From Solimicrobium silvestre (GTDB lineage: Bacteria > Pseudomonadota > Gammaproteobacteria > Burkholderiales > Burkholderiaceae_D): 62,184 nucleotides of DNA. Below, piece after piece: positions 27,948-36,598 of this stretch. Where the stretch lies: the NCBI RefSeq assembly GCF_002976435.1, contig NZ_PUGF01000028.1, forward strand, positions 1-62,184, in the 5' to 3' direction. Below the pieces are notes generated by a model. That model did not search any database and was not told the origin of the DNA. It saw only the letters and a program-made list of their open reading frames with translations. The stretch's first letter is position 1, and every line of letters starts with the position of its first letter. The translations under genes were made by a program, and so were the position numbers.

Positions 27948-28991
27948 ATGGCAATCGCAAAACCGGAGGCACAATTACCAGCCAGTGAGACGACCACTAT
28001 TGGTAGCTATTGTCTGGTGATTGCTAAGGCGCTCGAATCTTGTGGTGTAGATAGCGCACGGGTATTTCGTGCGGTAGGCATTCCAATTGAATTGTCGACC
28101 GACCCGCTAAGTCGCTTGCCGACCGAAACACTCACCAAGCTGTATCGGGCTTGTGTGGAGGTGACGAATAACCCGTATTTCGGTTTAATTGTCGCAAAAT
28201 TAATTCAAGCTAATAATCTTCATGCGCTGGGCTATGCCTTGGCATCGAGTTCCACATTAATGGATTTTTGTCAGCGCTTGGAACGTTACTTCCGGCTTGT
28301 TTCGCAAGCGGCCAGGGTGAGCATTAGTACGGTTGATGACAAGGTGTTTCTGCGTTGTGAGTTGTTGACGGAGGTTTGTGGTGAAACCGAAGACGCTTTT
28401 TTTGGGTTTTTGGTCTTAACGATGCGCTCGCTGTATAAGCCCACATTTAACCCGATACGAGTGGAACTGTGTCATGCAATGCCGTTGGAAGGCGCGGGTC
28501 CTTACGAAGCATTATGTTGCTCACCAGTCACTTTTTCAAACAAGGTCGGGCTGTTAGTTTTTAATAAAGCAGACCTTGAGCAGCAGTTGGATGGCTCGTG
28601 TCCGGAGCTGGCGCAAATGAATGACCACATCGCCACTCAATATCTGGCACGCATTGATAAAGGTGACGTTGTCACGCGTGTTATACAAAAAATTATTGAA
28701 TTTTTACCATCCGGGGAATGCAGCCGTGAAAAAGTGGCCGATGCGCTGTGCATGAGCCCGGCCACGATGCAGCGTAAATTATCGCTGCGCGACGCTAAAT
28801 TTCAACAACTGCTGGACGACACACGCAAGGAACTTGCTTGCAGTTATGTACAACAACCTTCGCGCTCCATGACCGAAATCACGTTCTTGCTGGGATTCAC
28901 CGATTCCAGTAATTTTACGCGTGCCTTCAAACGATGGACCGGTACTTCCCCGACGCACTTTAAATCGTCAATGTCAGTAGAAGAAATCTAA
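27948..28991 (+). CDS. AraC-family transcriptional regulator (OruR/PF12625 type)
   Basis: A 347-residue activator. The N-terminal ~200 residues match the ligand-sensing domain of the OruR/Arabinose_bd type (CLVIAKALESCGVDSARVFRAVGI; PYFGLIVAKLIQANNLHALGYALASS). The C-terminal two-HTH DNA-binding domain spans about 240-335, with EKVADALCMSPATMQRKLS and the AraC signature ITFLLGFTDSSNFTRAFKRWTGTSPTHFK. It is divergent from the sulfatase gene, sharing a 149-bp intergenic region that contains a double GGTC half-site. The same site precedes the beta-oxidation operon, so this is the prime candidate regulator of the sulfatase and beta-oxidation genes. The inducer is unknown, perhaps a desulfated lipid or its CoA ester. 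Confidence 0.9.
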   Translation: MAIAKPEAQLPASETTTIGSYCLVIAKALESCGVDSARVFRAVGIPIELSTDPLSRLPTETLTKLYRACVEVTNNPYFGLIVAKLIQANNLHALGYALASSSTLMDFCQRLERYFRLVSQAARVSISTVDDKVFLRCELLTEVCGETEDAFFGFLVLTMRSLYKPTFNPIRVELCHAMPLEGAGPYEALCCSPVTFSNKVGLLVFNKADLEQQLDGSCPELAQMNDHIATQYLARIDKGDVVTRVIQKIIEFLPSGECSREKVADALCMSPATMQRKLSLRDAKFQQLLDDTRKELACSYVQQPSRSMTEITFLLGFTDSSNFTRAFKRWTGTSPTHFKSSMSVEEI

Positions 28992-29166
28992 GCTTAGCTA
29001 TCCCTGTCTTATCGGTAATAGCATTTAATAATTGGAAAAAAAAGATCAAAAAGTAAATGATCTAAATTTCTTCTGTAGGATAATAAGTTACTGGAAAAAG
29101 GCCAGATATTGCTTGATTGGATAGCAGAAAATTGATTAAATAAATGCTCGAAACCGGAGAATGACT

Positions 29167-30003
29167 ATGGACAGACTTGAAGCCTTTCGCAGTATTGCAG
29201 CGCAAGCCAGCCGGGGAGAGATATCGTTCTCGGCTAACATCAATGCCACGTTAAAAATTAAGCAATTACTGGATGACCCAGATGCCCACTTAGCAAGTGC
29301 AACCAAGCTTGTGCTTGCTGATCCCCTTTTCTCTGCCCGCGCAGTGGCCGTCGCTAACTCCGTTGCCTACAATCGCACTGACACCAAAATCACCAATGTC
29401 ACGACGGCTGTGATGCGCTTAGGGTTTGCTACATTACGATCGCTTGCGATGTCGCTCATCGTTCGCCAGATGAATGATGGGTTTTCCAATCCAGTCATTC
29501 GGAAAAAATCAGCCGAACTCTGGGAGCACACCGCACGTGTTGCTGCGTTAGCGCAAGTCATCGCCCGCCGTATGACCAAAGTTGACCCTGATGCAGCACT
29601 GTTCGCCGGTATTGTGCATGAAGTGGGCGGATTCTATTTGTTATCGCGTGCTGAAGAGTTCCCCGGTTTGCTGGATGGTGAGCTCGAAGGTTGGATGGAG
29701 TATGGTGAAAAAATCATCGGACGAGGCGTGCTGAAAGCACTTGAAATACCGGAAACAATTTGCGAAGCAATCGAACAAGTCTGGGTTGGGGTGGGTGCGC
29801 AACCTCCGGTGACCTTAGGTGACGTTCTCACTCTGGCGAATGATCTGGCCGGTACGTTTTCTCCATTGCAATCGCCAACCGAATTGGCAATCCGTGATAC
29901 CGATTCGCAGTTTGATTTCAGAATCGGTGACGAAACATTGACGTCGATCATTGAGGACGCAGCGGAACAGATCGAGTCGTTGAGAGTAGCGCTGCTTGGT
30001 TGA
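29167..30003 (+). CDS. HDOD-domain protein
   Basis: A 278-residue protein that is almost entirely an HDOD domain (about residues 12-215): INATLKIKQLLDDPDA, KLVLADPLFSARAVAVANSVAYNR, TAVMRLGFATLRSLAMSL and DAALFAGIVHEVGGFYLL. It is shorter than the HDOD protein at 3.5 kb and lacks its N-terminal tail. The second ATG (29167) is favoured because GGAG then sits 7 nt away; the first ATG at 29161 has it too close. A prolyl oligopeptidase gene follows 105 bp downstream, repeating the HDOD plus S9 peptidase pairing. It probably acts as a signalling scaffold; its target is unknown. Confidence 0.8.
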   Translation: MDRLEAFRSIAAQASRGEISFSANINATLKIKQLLDDPDAHLASATKLVLADPLFSARAVAVANSVAYNRTDTKITNVTTAVMRLGFATLRSLAMSLIVRQMNDGFSNPVIRKKSAELWEHTARVAALAQVIARRMTKVDPDAALFAGIVHEVGGFYLLSRAEEFPGLLDGELEGWMEYGEKIIGRGVLKALEIPETICEAIEQVWVGVGAQPPVTLGDVLTLANDLAGTFSPLQSPTELAIRDTDSQFDFRIGDETLTSIIEDAAEQIESLRVALLG

Positions 30004-30108
30004 GAGCATTAATTTAGCGTTGATTAGCTGTTGTTGCTCATCATCGATTGATTTTGAAAAAAGTTTTTGTATACCGGTTTTTTACTCATTATTTAAAAAT
30101 TTACCCCA

Positions 30109-32235
30109 ATGAAAAAACAAATTATTCACCGATTTTTTTATATTTTACTTAGCGTTATCAGCGTCACATCATCAGCATCACCTTCCGTAGCACCGTCATC
30201 AAATGATCCTTATTTATGGCTAGAAGACATTGATAGCGTTCGCTCGTTGAAATGGGTTACTCAGCAAAATGACATTACCAAAGACCGTCTATCATCTTTG
30301 CCCGGCTATACTGATCTGTACAACGACGCCCTCAAAATTCTCACCTCAACATCTCGCATTCCACAAGTCGAACAACATGGCGCCTATTTTTATAATCTTT
30401 GGCAGGATCAGTTACATCCACGCGGTTTGTTCCGGCGTACAACCCTTGCTGAATTAAGTAAGCCCGATACGCAATGGGAGTTACTGATTGACATTGATGC
30501 GCTCTCCAAATCCGAAGGCAAACTTTGGGCGTTTGGCGACGCTATTTTCCTTGCGCCTGAAAACAAACGCTGCCTGATTTCTCTGTCGCCAGGTGGAGGC
30601 GACGCTTCTGAAATCAGAGAGTTTGATGTTGAAGCTAAGCAGTTTGTTTCAGACGGATTTACTCTTCCTGCCGCAAAGTCACATGTGAGTTGGCGTGATG
30701 CTGACACCTTGTATGTCGCAACTGATTTTGGCCCTGGCTCACTGACAAAATCGGGCTACCCCCGCATTGTGAAAGTATGGCAGCGTGGCACCGCTCTCGC
30801 GAATGCTCCTACGTTGTACGAAGGAGATGAAAATTCCATGACTGCCAGCGCCGGAGTCGTGAAAATACATGGTGAGAAACAGATAGATGTCCTGACTGAA
30901 AATCTGACTTTTTGGAACAGCAAGGTCAGCCTGATCGTTGATGGAAAACTTCAACCGCTTGCATTACCTGCTACTGCAAGCATCCACGGCGGGTATCATG
31001 GCCGCTTAGTCATTTGGCTCAAAGAAGTCTGGGTAGTGAATGGCCGAACTTACCCTGCCGGTGCTGTTGTGCTGGTTGATCCCCATGCTTCACTTGAAAA
31101 GCCCGGCGCGATCGAGCTGGTTGTGGCTCCTGATGCACACTCGAATGTCATCGGCGTGGTAACGACACCGAATGGCCTGCTGGTTTCCACGCTGGATGAT
31201 GTACGCGGGCGGTTAAATCGCTACACGCTCGGCACAGCCGGTTGGGAGCACGTGAAAGTTCCGTTTCCGGATAATGGTTCACTTGAAGTGAAATCAGTTG
31301 ATGATGACACTGGCGACGCGATCGTACAGTTTCAAACTTTTCTCACCCCGCCATCGTTGTACTTTGTTGCAGCCGATGGTAAATCGATTAATCTGCTCAA
31401 GCAGCAAGCAGCGAGTTTTGATGGAAGCAATTTTGAAGTGACTCAGCACTGGACGAAATCGTTAGATGGCACGCAGATACCGTACTTTGTCGTTGCATCA
31501 AAAAATATCAAGATGGACGGAAAAAATCCAGTCTGGATGTTTTCCTACGGCGGATTTGAAAACTCCCTGACACCCAGCTACTCGGGATCGTATGAAGATT
31601 TACACGGTGCCTACGGCAAATTATGGCTGGAACGCGGCGGGGTTTTTGTGCTGGCCAATATTCGTGGCGGTGGTGAGTTTGGACCGACCTGGCACACTTC
31701 TGCACTGAAAGAAAATCACGTTAAAGCCTTTGAAGATTTTGAAGCGGTAGCCGCCGACCTGTCTAGAAGTAAACTTTCTTCACCGGTGCACATCGGCATT
31801 GAAGGCCGCAGCAACGGTGGACTTCTGGTTTCCGCTACGATGCTGCGACACCCTGAACTTTATGGCGCGGTTGTATGCGGCAATCCACTTATCGACATGC
31901 AGCGCTATAACAAACTTCTCGCTGGTGCGAGCTGGGTAGGCGAATATGGCGACCCTGACGTGCCGGAACAATGGGGCTATATAAGCAAATATTCACCCTA
32001 CCAAAATCTCAAATCCGGTATGAAATTACCGCACGTCATGTTTTATTCAACTACTCGCGACGACCGCGTTCATCCTGGTCACGCAAGGAAAATGGCTGCG
32101 AAAATGGAAGCCATGAACTATCAAATAGAGTATTTTGAAAACGTCGAAGGCGGACATCATGGGCCGGTAGTGACGGAACAATTGGCAACGCGTATTGCGC
32201 GAACTTACTCATTTCTTTGGCAGCATCTTCAATAA
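30109..32235 (+). CDS. Exported prolyl oligopeptidase (family S9A)
   Basis: Serine endopeptidase cleaving short peptides after proline. A probable signal peptide spans residues 1-24. PYLWLEDIDS is the usual S9A start of the mature enzyme; the seven-bladed propeller follows and the hydrolase domain begins near residue 430. The nucleophile is Ser568 in EGRSNGGLL, the Asp lies in TTRDDRVHPGH and the His in VEGGHHGP. The 708 residues equal the family length. It could help turn over peptides in the periplasm. Its 3' end runs into a field of REP palindromes. Confidence 0.92.
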   Translation: MKKQIIHRFFYILLSVISVTSSASPSVAPSSNDPYLWLEDIDSVRSLKWVTQQNDITKDRLSSLPGYTDLYNDALKILTSTSRIPQVEQHGAYFYNLWQDQLHPRGLFRRTTLAELSKPDTQWELLIDIDALSKSEGKLWAFGDAIFLAPENKRCLISLSPGGGDASEIREFDVEAKQFVSDGFTLPAAKSHVSWRDADTLYVATDFGPGSLTKSGYPRIVKVWQRGTALANAPTLYEGDENSMTASAGVVKIHGEKQIDVLTENLTFWNSKVSLIVDGKLQPLALPATASIHGGYHGRLVIWLKEVWVVNGRTYPAGAVVLVDPHASLEKPGAIELVVAPDAHSNVIGVVTTPNGLLVSTLDDVRGRLNRYTLGTAGWEHVKVPFPDNGSLEVKSVDDDTGDAIVQFQTFLTPPSLYFVAADGKSINLLKQQAASFDGSNFEVTQHWTKSLDGTQIPYFVVASKNIKMDGKNPVWMFSYGGFENSLTPSYSGSYEDLHGAYGKLWLERGGVFVLANIRGGGEFGPTWHTSALKENHVKAFEDFEAVAADLSRSKLSSPVHIGIEGRSNGGLLVSATMLRHPELYGAVVCGNPLIDMQRYNKLLAGASWVGEYGDPDVPEQWGYISKYSPYQNLKSGMKLPHVMFYSTTRDDRVHPGHARKMAAKMEAMNYQIEYFENVEGGHHGPVVTEQLATRIARTYSFLWQHLQ

Positions 32236-32238
32236 ATA

Positions 32239-32332
32239 GTTGGGATGCAATCGTAGGTTGGGATGAATCGTAGGCTGGGATGTAATCCCAGCATCTGTGA
32301 ATGTATAAGCTGGGATTGCATCCCAGCCTACC
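32239..32332. repeat. REP cluster upstream of the RAYT gene, including an inverted pair
   Basis: Two complete REP hairpins, GCTGGGAT-GTA-ATCCCAGC (32274-32292) and GCTGGGAT-TGC-ATCCCAGC (32309-32327), face each other as an inverted pair of the BIME/REPIN type, each with the GTAGGCTGGGAT head. Two partial heads (GTTGGGATGCAA, GTAGGTTGGGATG) stand in tandem just before. A further half-unit (CAATCCCAGCATATAA) lies at 32368-32383, directly in front of the transposase start. Confidence 0.88.
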
Positions 32333-32390
32333 ACTGGCGTCCACTGTCGGTTCTTGAGTTTGGTATGCAATCCCAGCATATAATCATCCG

Positions 32391-32918
32391 ATGCGAATTT
32401 ACACACGATCCCGGATACCGGGCGCCACGTATTTTTTCACCGTGAATTTAGCTGAGCGTCAAGGTAATGACCTGCTCGTAAAACATATTGATGCGTTGCG
32501 CGAAGCATTCCGGGTAACGAAGAAAACACATCCTTTTGTGATTGAGGCCATGGTGGTATTGCCTGATCACTTGCATTGTCTATGGCGCTTGCCGCCAGAT
32601 GACAGTGACTACCCGAAGCGCTGGCGTTTAATCAAAGCACATTTCTCTCAAATGCTCGCGTGTGGGGAATTCATTTCTGCTAGCCGAAAGAAGAAAGGTG
32701 AGCGAGGCATATGGCAAAGACGTTATTGGGAGCATGTGATTCGAGATGAACGAGACCTTCACAATCATCTCGATTATATTCACTACAATCCAGTTAAGCA
32801 TGGGCATGTTTTGAGAGCTATTGATTGGCCGTACTCTTCATTTCATATCTATGTGGTGCGAGGTCACTATCCAGCGGATTGGGCTGCCCCATCCAATTTA
32901 GATCGTAGGCTGGGTTGA
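32391..32918 (+). CDS. rayT: REP-associated tyrosine transposase (RAYT)
   Basis: Y1/HUH single-strand transposase of the IS200/IS605-related RAYT group, which acts on REP palindromes and is usually a domesticated single-copy gene. The HUH motif is in VVLPDHLHCLWRLP, the conserved GIWQRRYWEHVIRDE block follows, and the catalytic Tyr is in YIHYNPVKHGHV. The 175 residues are full length. REP hairpins lie immediately on both sides, in inverted orientation. The gene reads into the downstream REP: its last codons and TGA stop are made from the REP head (DRRLG then stop), so the palindrome and the gene end overlap. Confidence 0.93.
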   Translation: MRIYTRSRIPGATYFFTVNLAERQGNDLLVKHIDALREAFRVTKKTHPFVIEAMVVLPDHLHCLWRLPPDDSDYPKRWRLIKAHFSQMLACGEFISASRKKKGERGIWQRRYWEHVIRDERDLHNHLDYIHYNPVKHGHVLRAIDWPYSSFHIYVVRGHYPADWAAPSNLDRRLG

Positions 32919-32966
32919 AAACCCAGCTTATACACATCACAGCCTACGATTGCATCCCAGCTTACC
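32903..32966. repeat. REP units downstream of the RAYT gene
   Basis: GTAGGCTGGGTT-GA-AAACCCAGCTTATA (about 32905-32932) is a REP variant with GGGTT/AACCC in place of GGGAT/ATCCC. It overlaps the end of the RAYT gene and is followed by an opposed REP at about 32940-32966 (AGCCTACGATTGCATCCCAGC). With the upstream cluster this completes a REP-flanked transposase unit. Confidence 0.82.
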
Positions 32967-33079
32967 AACCACGTCCACTTATCCCACCGTCAGAGCCTTA
33001 TTGTTTTTAACACGCCAGCTGTTAAAACCTGTTTAAAAAATAATTCACATGTGTAGTTTTCGGTTGGATGACCAGCGAT

Positions 33080-33164
33080 TGTCTGGAAATGACAAGCGCA
33101 AAGTCGTACACCTGCCGACAATCAGTGTCAGGAAATCGCATAAGAATTTCCAATGTCAGGCACG
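33080..33164. promoter_or_regulatory. Repeated TGTCWGGAAAT motifs upstream of the DUF1302 operon
   Basis: TGTCTGGAAAT (33080-33090) and TGTCAGGAAAT (33126-33136) are followed by a third, partial copy TGTCAGG (33154-33160). They sit 45-125 bp before the DUF1302 ATG, in the right place for regulator binding. They do not match the GGTC-TTG operator of the sulfatase regulon. No convincing -35/-10 pair was picked out. Confidence 0.4.
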
Positions 33165-33204
33165 AAATGATGAATTCATTTTATAAATAATAATAGGGGA
33201 CAAA

Positions 33205-35124
33205 ATGATTGATTTAGGAAAATCAGGCAAGCAACGCCAGTTGTTGCGCTTAAAGCCACGGGTGATGGCGCAGGCATGTAGCGTTGCGTTGATGGCGCTC
33301 AGTGTTGGCGGTATTAGCTATTCATCGACGGCGTTTGCCGATGCATTTACTCTTGATAATGGCGATCAGGGGCAATGGACGGCCGATATGTCGTTAGGGA
33401 ATACCTGGCGCACCATGAACGCTAACCCAGCTCTATATAGCAAGCCTTACGGCGGTACGGCCGGTGACGGCAATCAGGATGGCAATCTTAACTATGGCAA
33501 GGGTGATTCGGTTTCGACGCCATTTACCATTAGCGGTGAGCTTCAATTAAAACACGATACCTTTGGCGTCGTGTTGGGTCTCAAAGCATGGTACGACTAC
33601 ACTCTTGAACACAAAACCGTGCCGATTGGTTCTGCTGCAAACGGTTTCATTGCCAACTCTAAATTAAACGATAGTAATTACGCGCCCCTCTCTAAATTTT
33701 CCGGTGTGGCGGTCAATAACGCCTATCTGTTCAATACTTTCTCTACCTTCGATGACAAGCCACTAACGATCAAATTGGGCGACCAGGTTGTCAATTGGGG
33801 GGAGAGTTTATTCATTCCCGGGATGAATCAGTTCGGCGCTTTTAATCTGGGTGCGACGCACGAACCCGGCGCGACGGTGAAAGATATTTTAATTCCGATT
33901 CCACAAGTCAGTGCCAACTGGGGTTTGGGTGGCGGTTTGAGTGTGGAAGCGTTCTATCAGTTTGTGTGGATTCCGAATGTGGCACCCGGTTGCGGCACAT
34001 TCTTTTCCCCAAGTGATGTGTACAACTGCGGCAATGCTACGACACCTTTATTGGGCGATGCAATCGGTAATCAATATACCCAGCTGACCGGTTCACCACT
34101 GTTACATGGCATTAATTTTGGTGTTTCGTCGTTGCCAGAAAAAGATCCGAAAAGCAGTGGGCAAGCTGGTATCTCATCGCATTATTTTGCATCCAGTATC
34201 AGCACTGATTTCGGTGTGTATTTTGCGCGCTATAACCAACGCACGCCGGACTTGAGTATCTCCAATACGCCTAGCAATAACCCGCTGTCTATTTACTCCG
34301 GGAATTACACGGGTAAGTTAGGCGCTAAGGCTGGTGTCGCTAATTTCTTGTCGCCCTTGACGGCGTATTGGGATTACTCAGCAACCGATATTCAGGTAGC
34401 TGGACTTTCAGCGGCAACTGAAGTGGGTGGTTGGTCATTGGCAGGTGAAGTCAGCTACACCAAAGGCTTGCCCGTGCAAATTAACCCGGCCGATCTGGTA
34501 GTTGGTGAGCAATTGGGTAAATTATTTGGGCCGTTGGCTGGGCCGCTTTACAAAATGGGAAGCTCTCCATCCAATAGTGAAATTCAAGGCTATGACTTGC
34601 ACAATAAGTCGCAGTTGCAAATGAATACCACCAAAGTCTTGTCGCAAGTGATTGGTGCAGAATCGCTGACGTTAGTGGGTGAGGTCGGTATGCAGCACTG
34701 GAGCGGTATTGGCGACCCGAATGATCCTGCATCGATCCGTTATGGTCGTGCCTTTTTGTATGGTTTCGCCACCAACAATGCCGCGGTGTGCGCGAAGTTG
34801 AATCCGAATCCAGCCTACTGTGCCGCCAACGGGTTTGATACGAGTTCGGCGTGGGGCTATCGCATGCAGGCCGAGTTGAGTTACCCGAATGCGCTTGCGG
34901 GTTGGAACCTGAAACCTCGCGTGTTTTGGTCGCAAGACGTACGCGGTACTTCCGGAGATGGTATTTTTTTACAAGACCGGGAAACGCTGGGTTTAGTTTT
35001 ACGTGCTGATTACCTGAATAAATACTATGCGCAGATCGCCTACACCACCTATAACCATCATGCGATCTATGACCCGATGAATGACCGCGACAACATATCC
35101 GCTGTTATTGGCATTCATTTTTAA
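33205..35124 (+). CDS. DUF1302 family outer-membrane channel-like protein
   Basis: A 639-residue exported protein. After a long basic N-region the signal sequence ends near GGISYSSTAFADA. The remainder is rich in aromatic, alternating strands typical of a large outer-membrane beta-barrel; family landmarks are NWGESLFIPGMNQFG and QVSANWGLGGGLSVEAFYQF. DUF1302 proteins co-occur with DUF1329, a Ycf48-like protein and an RND/MMPL transporter in bacteria that use steroids, terpenes or fatty compounds, and are thought to take part in their passage through the envelope. AGGGGAC precedes the ATG. It is the first gene of a four-gene operon. Confidence 0.88.
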   Translation: MIDLGKSGKQRQLLRLKPRVMAQACSVALMALSVGGISYSSTAFADAFTLDNGDQGQWTADMSLGNTWRTMNANPALYSKPYGGTAGDGNQDGNLNYGKGDSVSTPFTISGELQLKHDTFGVVLGLKAWYDYTLEHKTVPIGSAANGFIANSKLNDSNYAPLSKFSGVAVNNAYLFNTFSTFDDKPLTIKLGDQVVNWGESLFIPGMNQFGAFNLGATHEPGATVKDILIPIPQVSANWGLGGGLSVEAFYQFVWIPNVAPGCGTFFSPSDVYNCGNATTPLLGDAIGNQYTQLTGSPLLHGINFGVSSLPEKDPKSSGQAGISSHYFASSISTDFGVYFARYNQRTPDLSISNTPSNNPLSIYSGNYTGKLGAKAGVANFLSPLTAYWDYSATDIQVAGLSAATEVGGWSLAGEVSYTKGLPVQINPADLVVGEQLGKLFGPLAGPLYKMGSSPSNSEIQGYDLHNKSQLQMNTTKVLSQVIGAESLTLVGEVGMQHWSGIGDPNDPASIRYGRAFLYGFATNNAAVCAKLNPNPAYCAANGFDTSSAWGYRMQAELSYPNALAGWNLKPRVFWSQDVRGTSGDGIFLQDRETLGLVLRADYLNKYYAQIAYTTYNHHAIYDPMNDRDNISAVIGIHF

Positions 35125-35143
35125 TTAATCAGGAGACGACATA

Positions 35144-36508
35144 ATGAAAAAAAATCAAACGACCAGCAAAGCACTGGTCACGCTGGCGGTGCTGGCTTGT
35201 TTTTGCAGTGCCTCATTTAATGCTTTGGCCGGTATGGCGGCAGCGGATGCAGATCGTTTAGGTAAAGACCTGACACCGATGGGCTCGGAAAAAGCAGGAA
35301 ACAGTAATGGCAGTATTCCAGTTTGGGATGGCGGCATTGCTAAGGCACCAGCCGGTTTTGATGCTAAAGCAGGTTACCTTGATCCGTTCGCAAATGAAAA
35401 ACCTTTGTTCACTGTTACCGGCGCTAACATGCAGCAGTACAAGGACAAATTAGCGCCCGGTCAAATGGAAATGCTCAAGCGTTTTCCGGATTATAAAATC
35501 AATGTTTACCCTAGTCACCGGACTACTGCCTATCCGCAAAACGTCTATGACAGTATTAAAACCGAAGCCACTAAAATTGAATTAGCCGAAGGTGGCAATG
35601 GCATTAAAAATGTCACGCATTCAACCGTTCCATTCCCGGCACCAAAGAGCGGCATTGAAGTGATCTGGAACCATCTGCTGCGTTATCGCGGCGGTAGCAT
35701 TCAGCGGTTTAGCACGGAATTTCCTGTGCAGGCGAATGGTGCATTTACACCTGTGACGCGCTCTGAAACCTTGGTGCTGGCACAGGCGATGACGAACCCA
35801 GAGCCAAATCGGCTGCTTTATTTTATGGGTTCCATCACCGGGCCGTCGAGCGTTGCGGGTGAGTCGTTATTAGTCATTGACCCGATGGATCAGGTTAAAG
35901 AGTCACGTCAGGCCTGGGTTTATAACCCCGGCCAGCGTCGGGTGCTGCGCGCGCCTGATATTTCTTATGATTCCCCCGGCACAGGTGCTGATGGCTTACG
36001 TACTACCGATGACTATGATGGTTATAACGGTTCACCTGACCGTTATGACTGGAAGTTAATCGGTAAAAAAGAAATGTTCATCTCTTACAATAACTACAAA
36101 CTCACTAGTAAAAATGTGAAGTATGTCGACATCATTCGTCCCGGCCATACCAATCAGGAGATGGTGCGTTACGAGCCGCATCGGGTGTGGGTCGTGGAAG
36201 CAACCCTGAAAAACGGGATGCGCCACATTTATGCCAAGCGTACTTTTTACATAGACGAAGACAGCTGGCAGATTGCACACGCAGATGCTTATGACGGACG
36301 TGGCGAATTGTGGCGTGTGCATGAGTTGGCTGCCGTGCAGTATTACGATGCGCCAGCGCCTTGGTTTGCTTGTGAAACTATTTATGATTTACAGGCGCGC
36401 CGCTATTTGGTGACAGGTTTGTCTAATCAGGAAAAGCCGATCAAGTTCGGTGCCAACATTCAAGCCAGTTATTTTACTGCTGATAATTTGCGTCGTATTA
36501 GCAATTAA
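35144..36508 (+). CDS. DUF1329 family periplasmic/outer-membrane lipid-handling protein
   Basis: A 454-residue exported protein (signal peptide about residues 1-29, ending NALAGMA). The family marker is the AADADRLGKDLTPMGSEKAGN start of the mature protein; the later GQRRVLRAPDISYDSPG and DGRGELWRVHEL segments resemble LolB/LolA-like outer-membrane lipoprotein-sorting folds described for DUF1329. It is always found beside DUF1302 in this context, here 19 bp downstream with an AGGAG site. Proposed role: a periplasmic carrier for a hydrophobic compound between the DUF1302 barrel and the RND pump (inference). Confidence 0.87.
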   Translation: MKKNQTTSKALVTLAVLACFCSASFNALAGMAAADADRLGKDLTPMGSEKAGNSNGSIPVWDGGIAKAPAGFDAKAGYLDPFANEKPLFTVTGANMQQYKDKLAPGQMEMLKRFPDYKINVYPSHRTTAYPQNVYDSIKTEATKIELAEGGNGIKNVTHSTVPFPAPKSGIEVIWNHLLRYRGGSIQRFSTEFPVQANGAFTPVTRSETLVLAQAMTNPEPNRLLYFMGSITGPSSVAGESLLVIDPMDQVKESRQAWVYNPGQRRVLRAPDISYDSPGTGADGLRTTDDYDGYNGSPDRYDWKLIGKKEMFISYNNYKLTSKNVKYVDIIRPGHTNQEMVRYEPHRVWVVEATLKNGMRHIYAKRTFYIDEDSWQIAHADAYDGRGELWRVHELAAVQYYDAPAPWFACETIYDLQARRYLVTGLSNQEKPIKFGANIQASYFTADNLRRISN

Positions 36509-36528
36509 AAAAACGTGTTTGATGATTA

Positions 36529-36580
36529 AGTGCCCTTCGTGTTTGAAGGGCACTGGCACATGCGAGCACTGCATAGTGCT
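36529..36580 (+). promoter_or_regulatory. Two tandem hairpins inside the DUF1302 operon
   Basis: A perfect 10-bp stem (AGTGCCCTTC, 36529-36538, with GAAGGGCACT, 36545-36554) is followed by AGCACT-GCAT-AGTGCT (36565-36580). They fill the 90-bp gap between the DUF1329 stop and the Ycf48-like start. Neither is followed by a U-run, so an RNA-stability or partial-attenuation element that lowers expression of the two downstream genes fits better than a full terminator. Confidence 0.55.
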
Positions 36581-36598
36581 TGCAAATAAGGATGGCAA

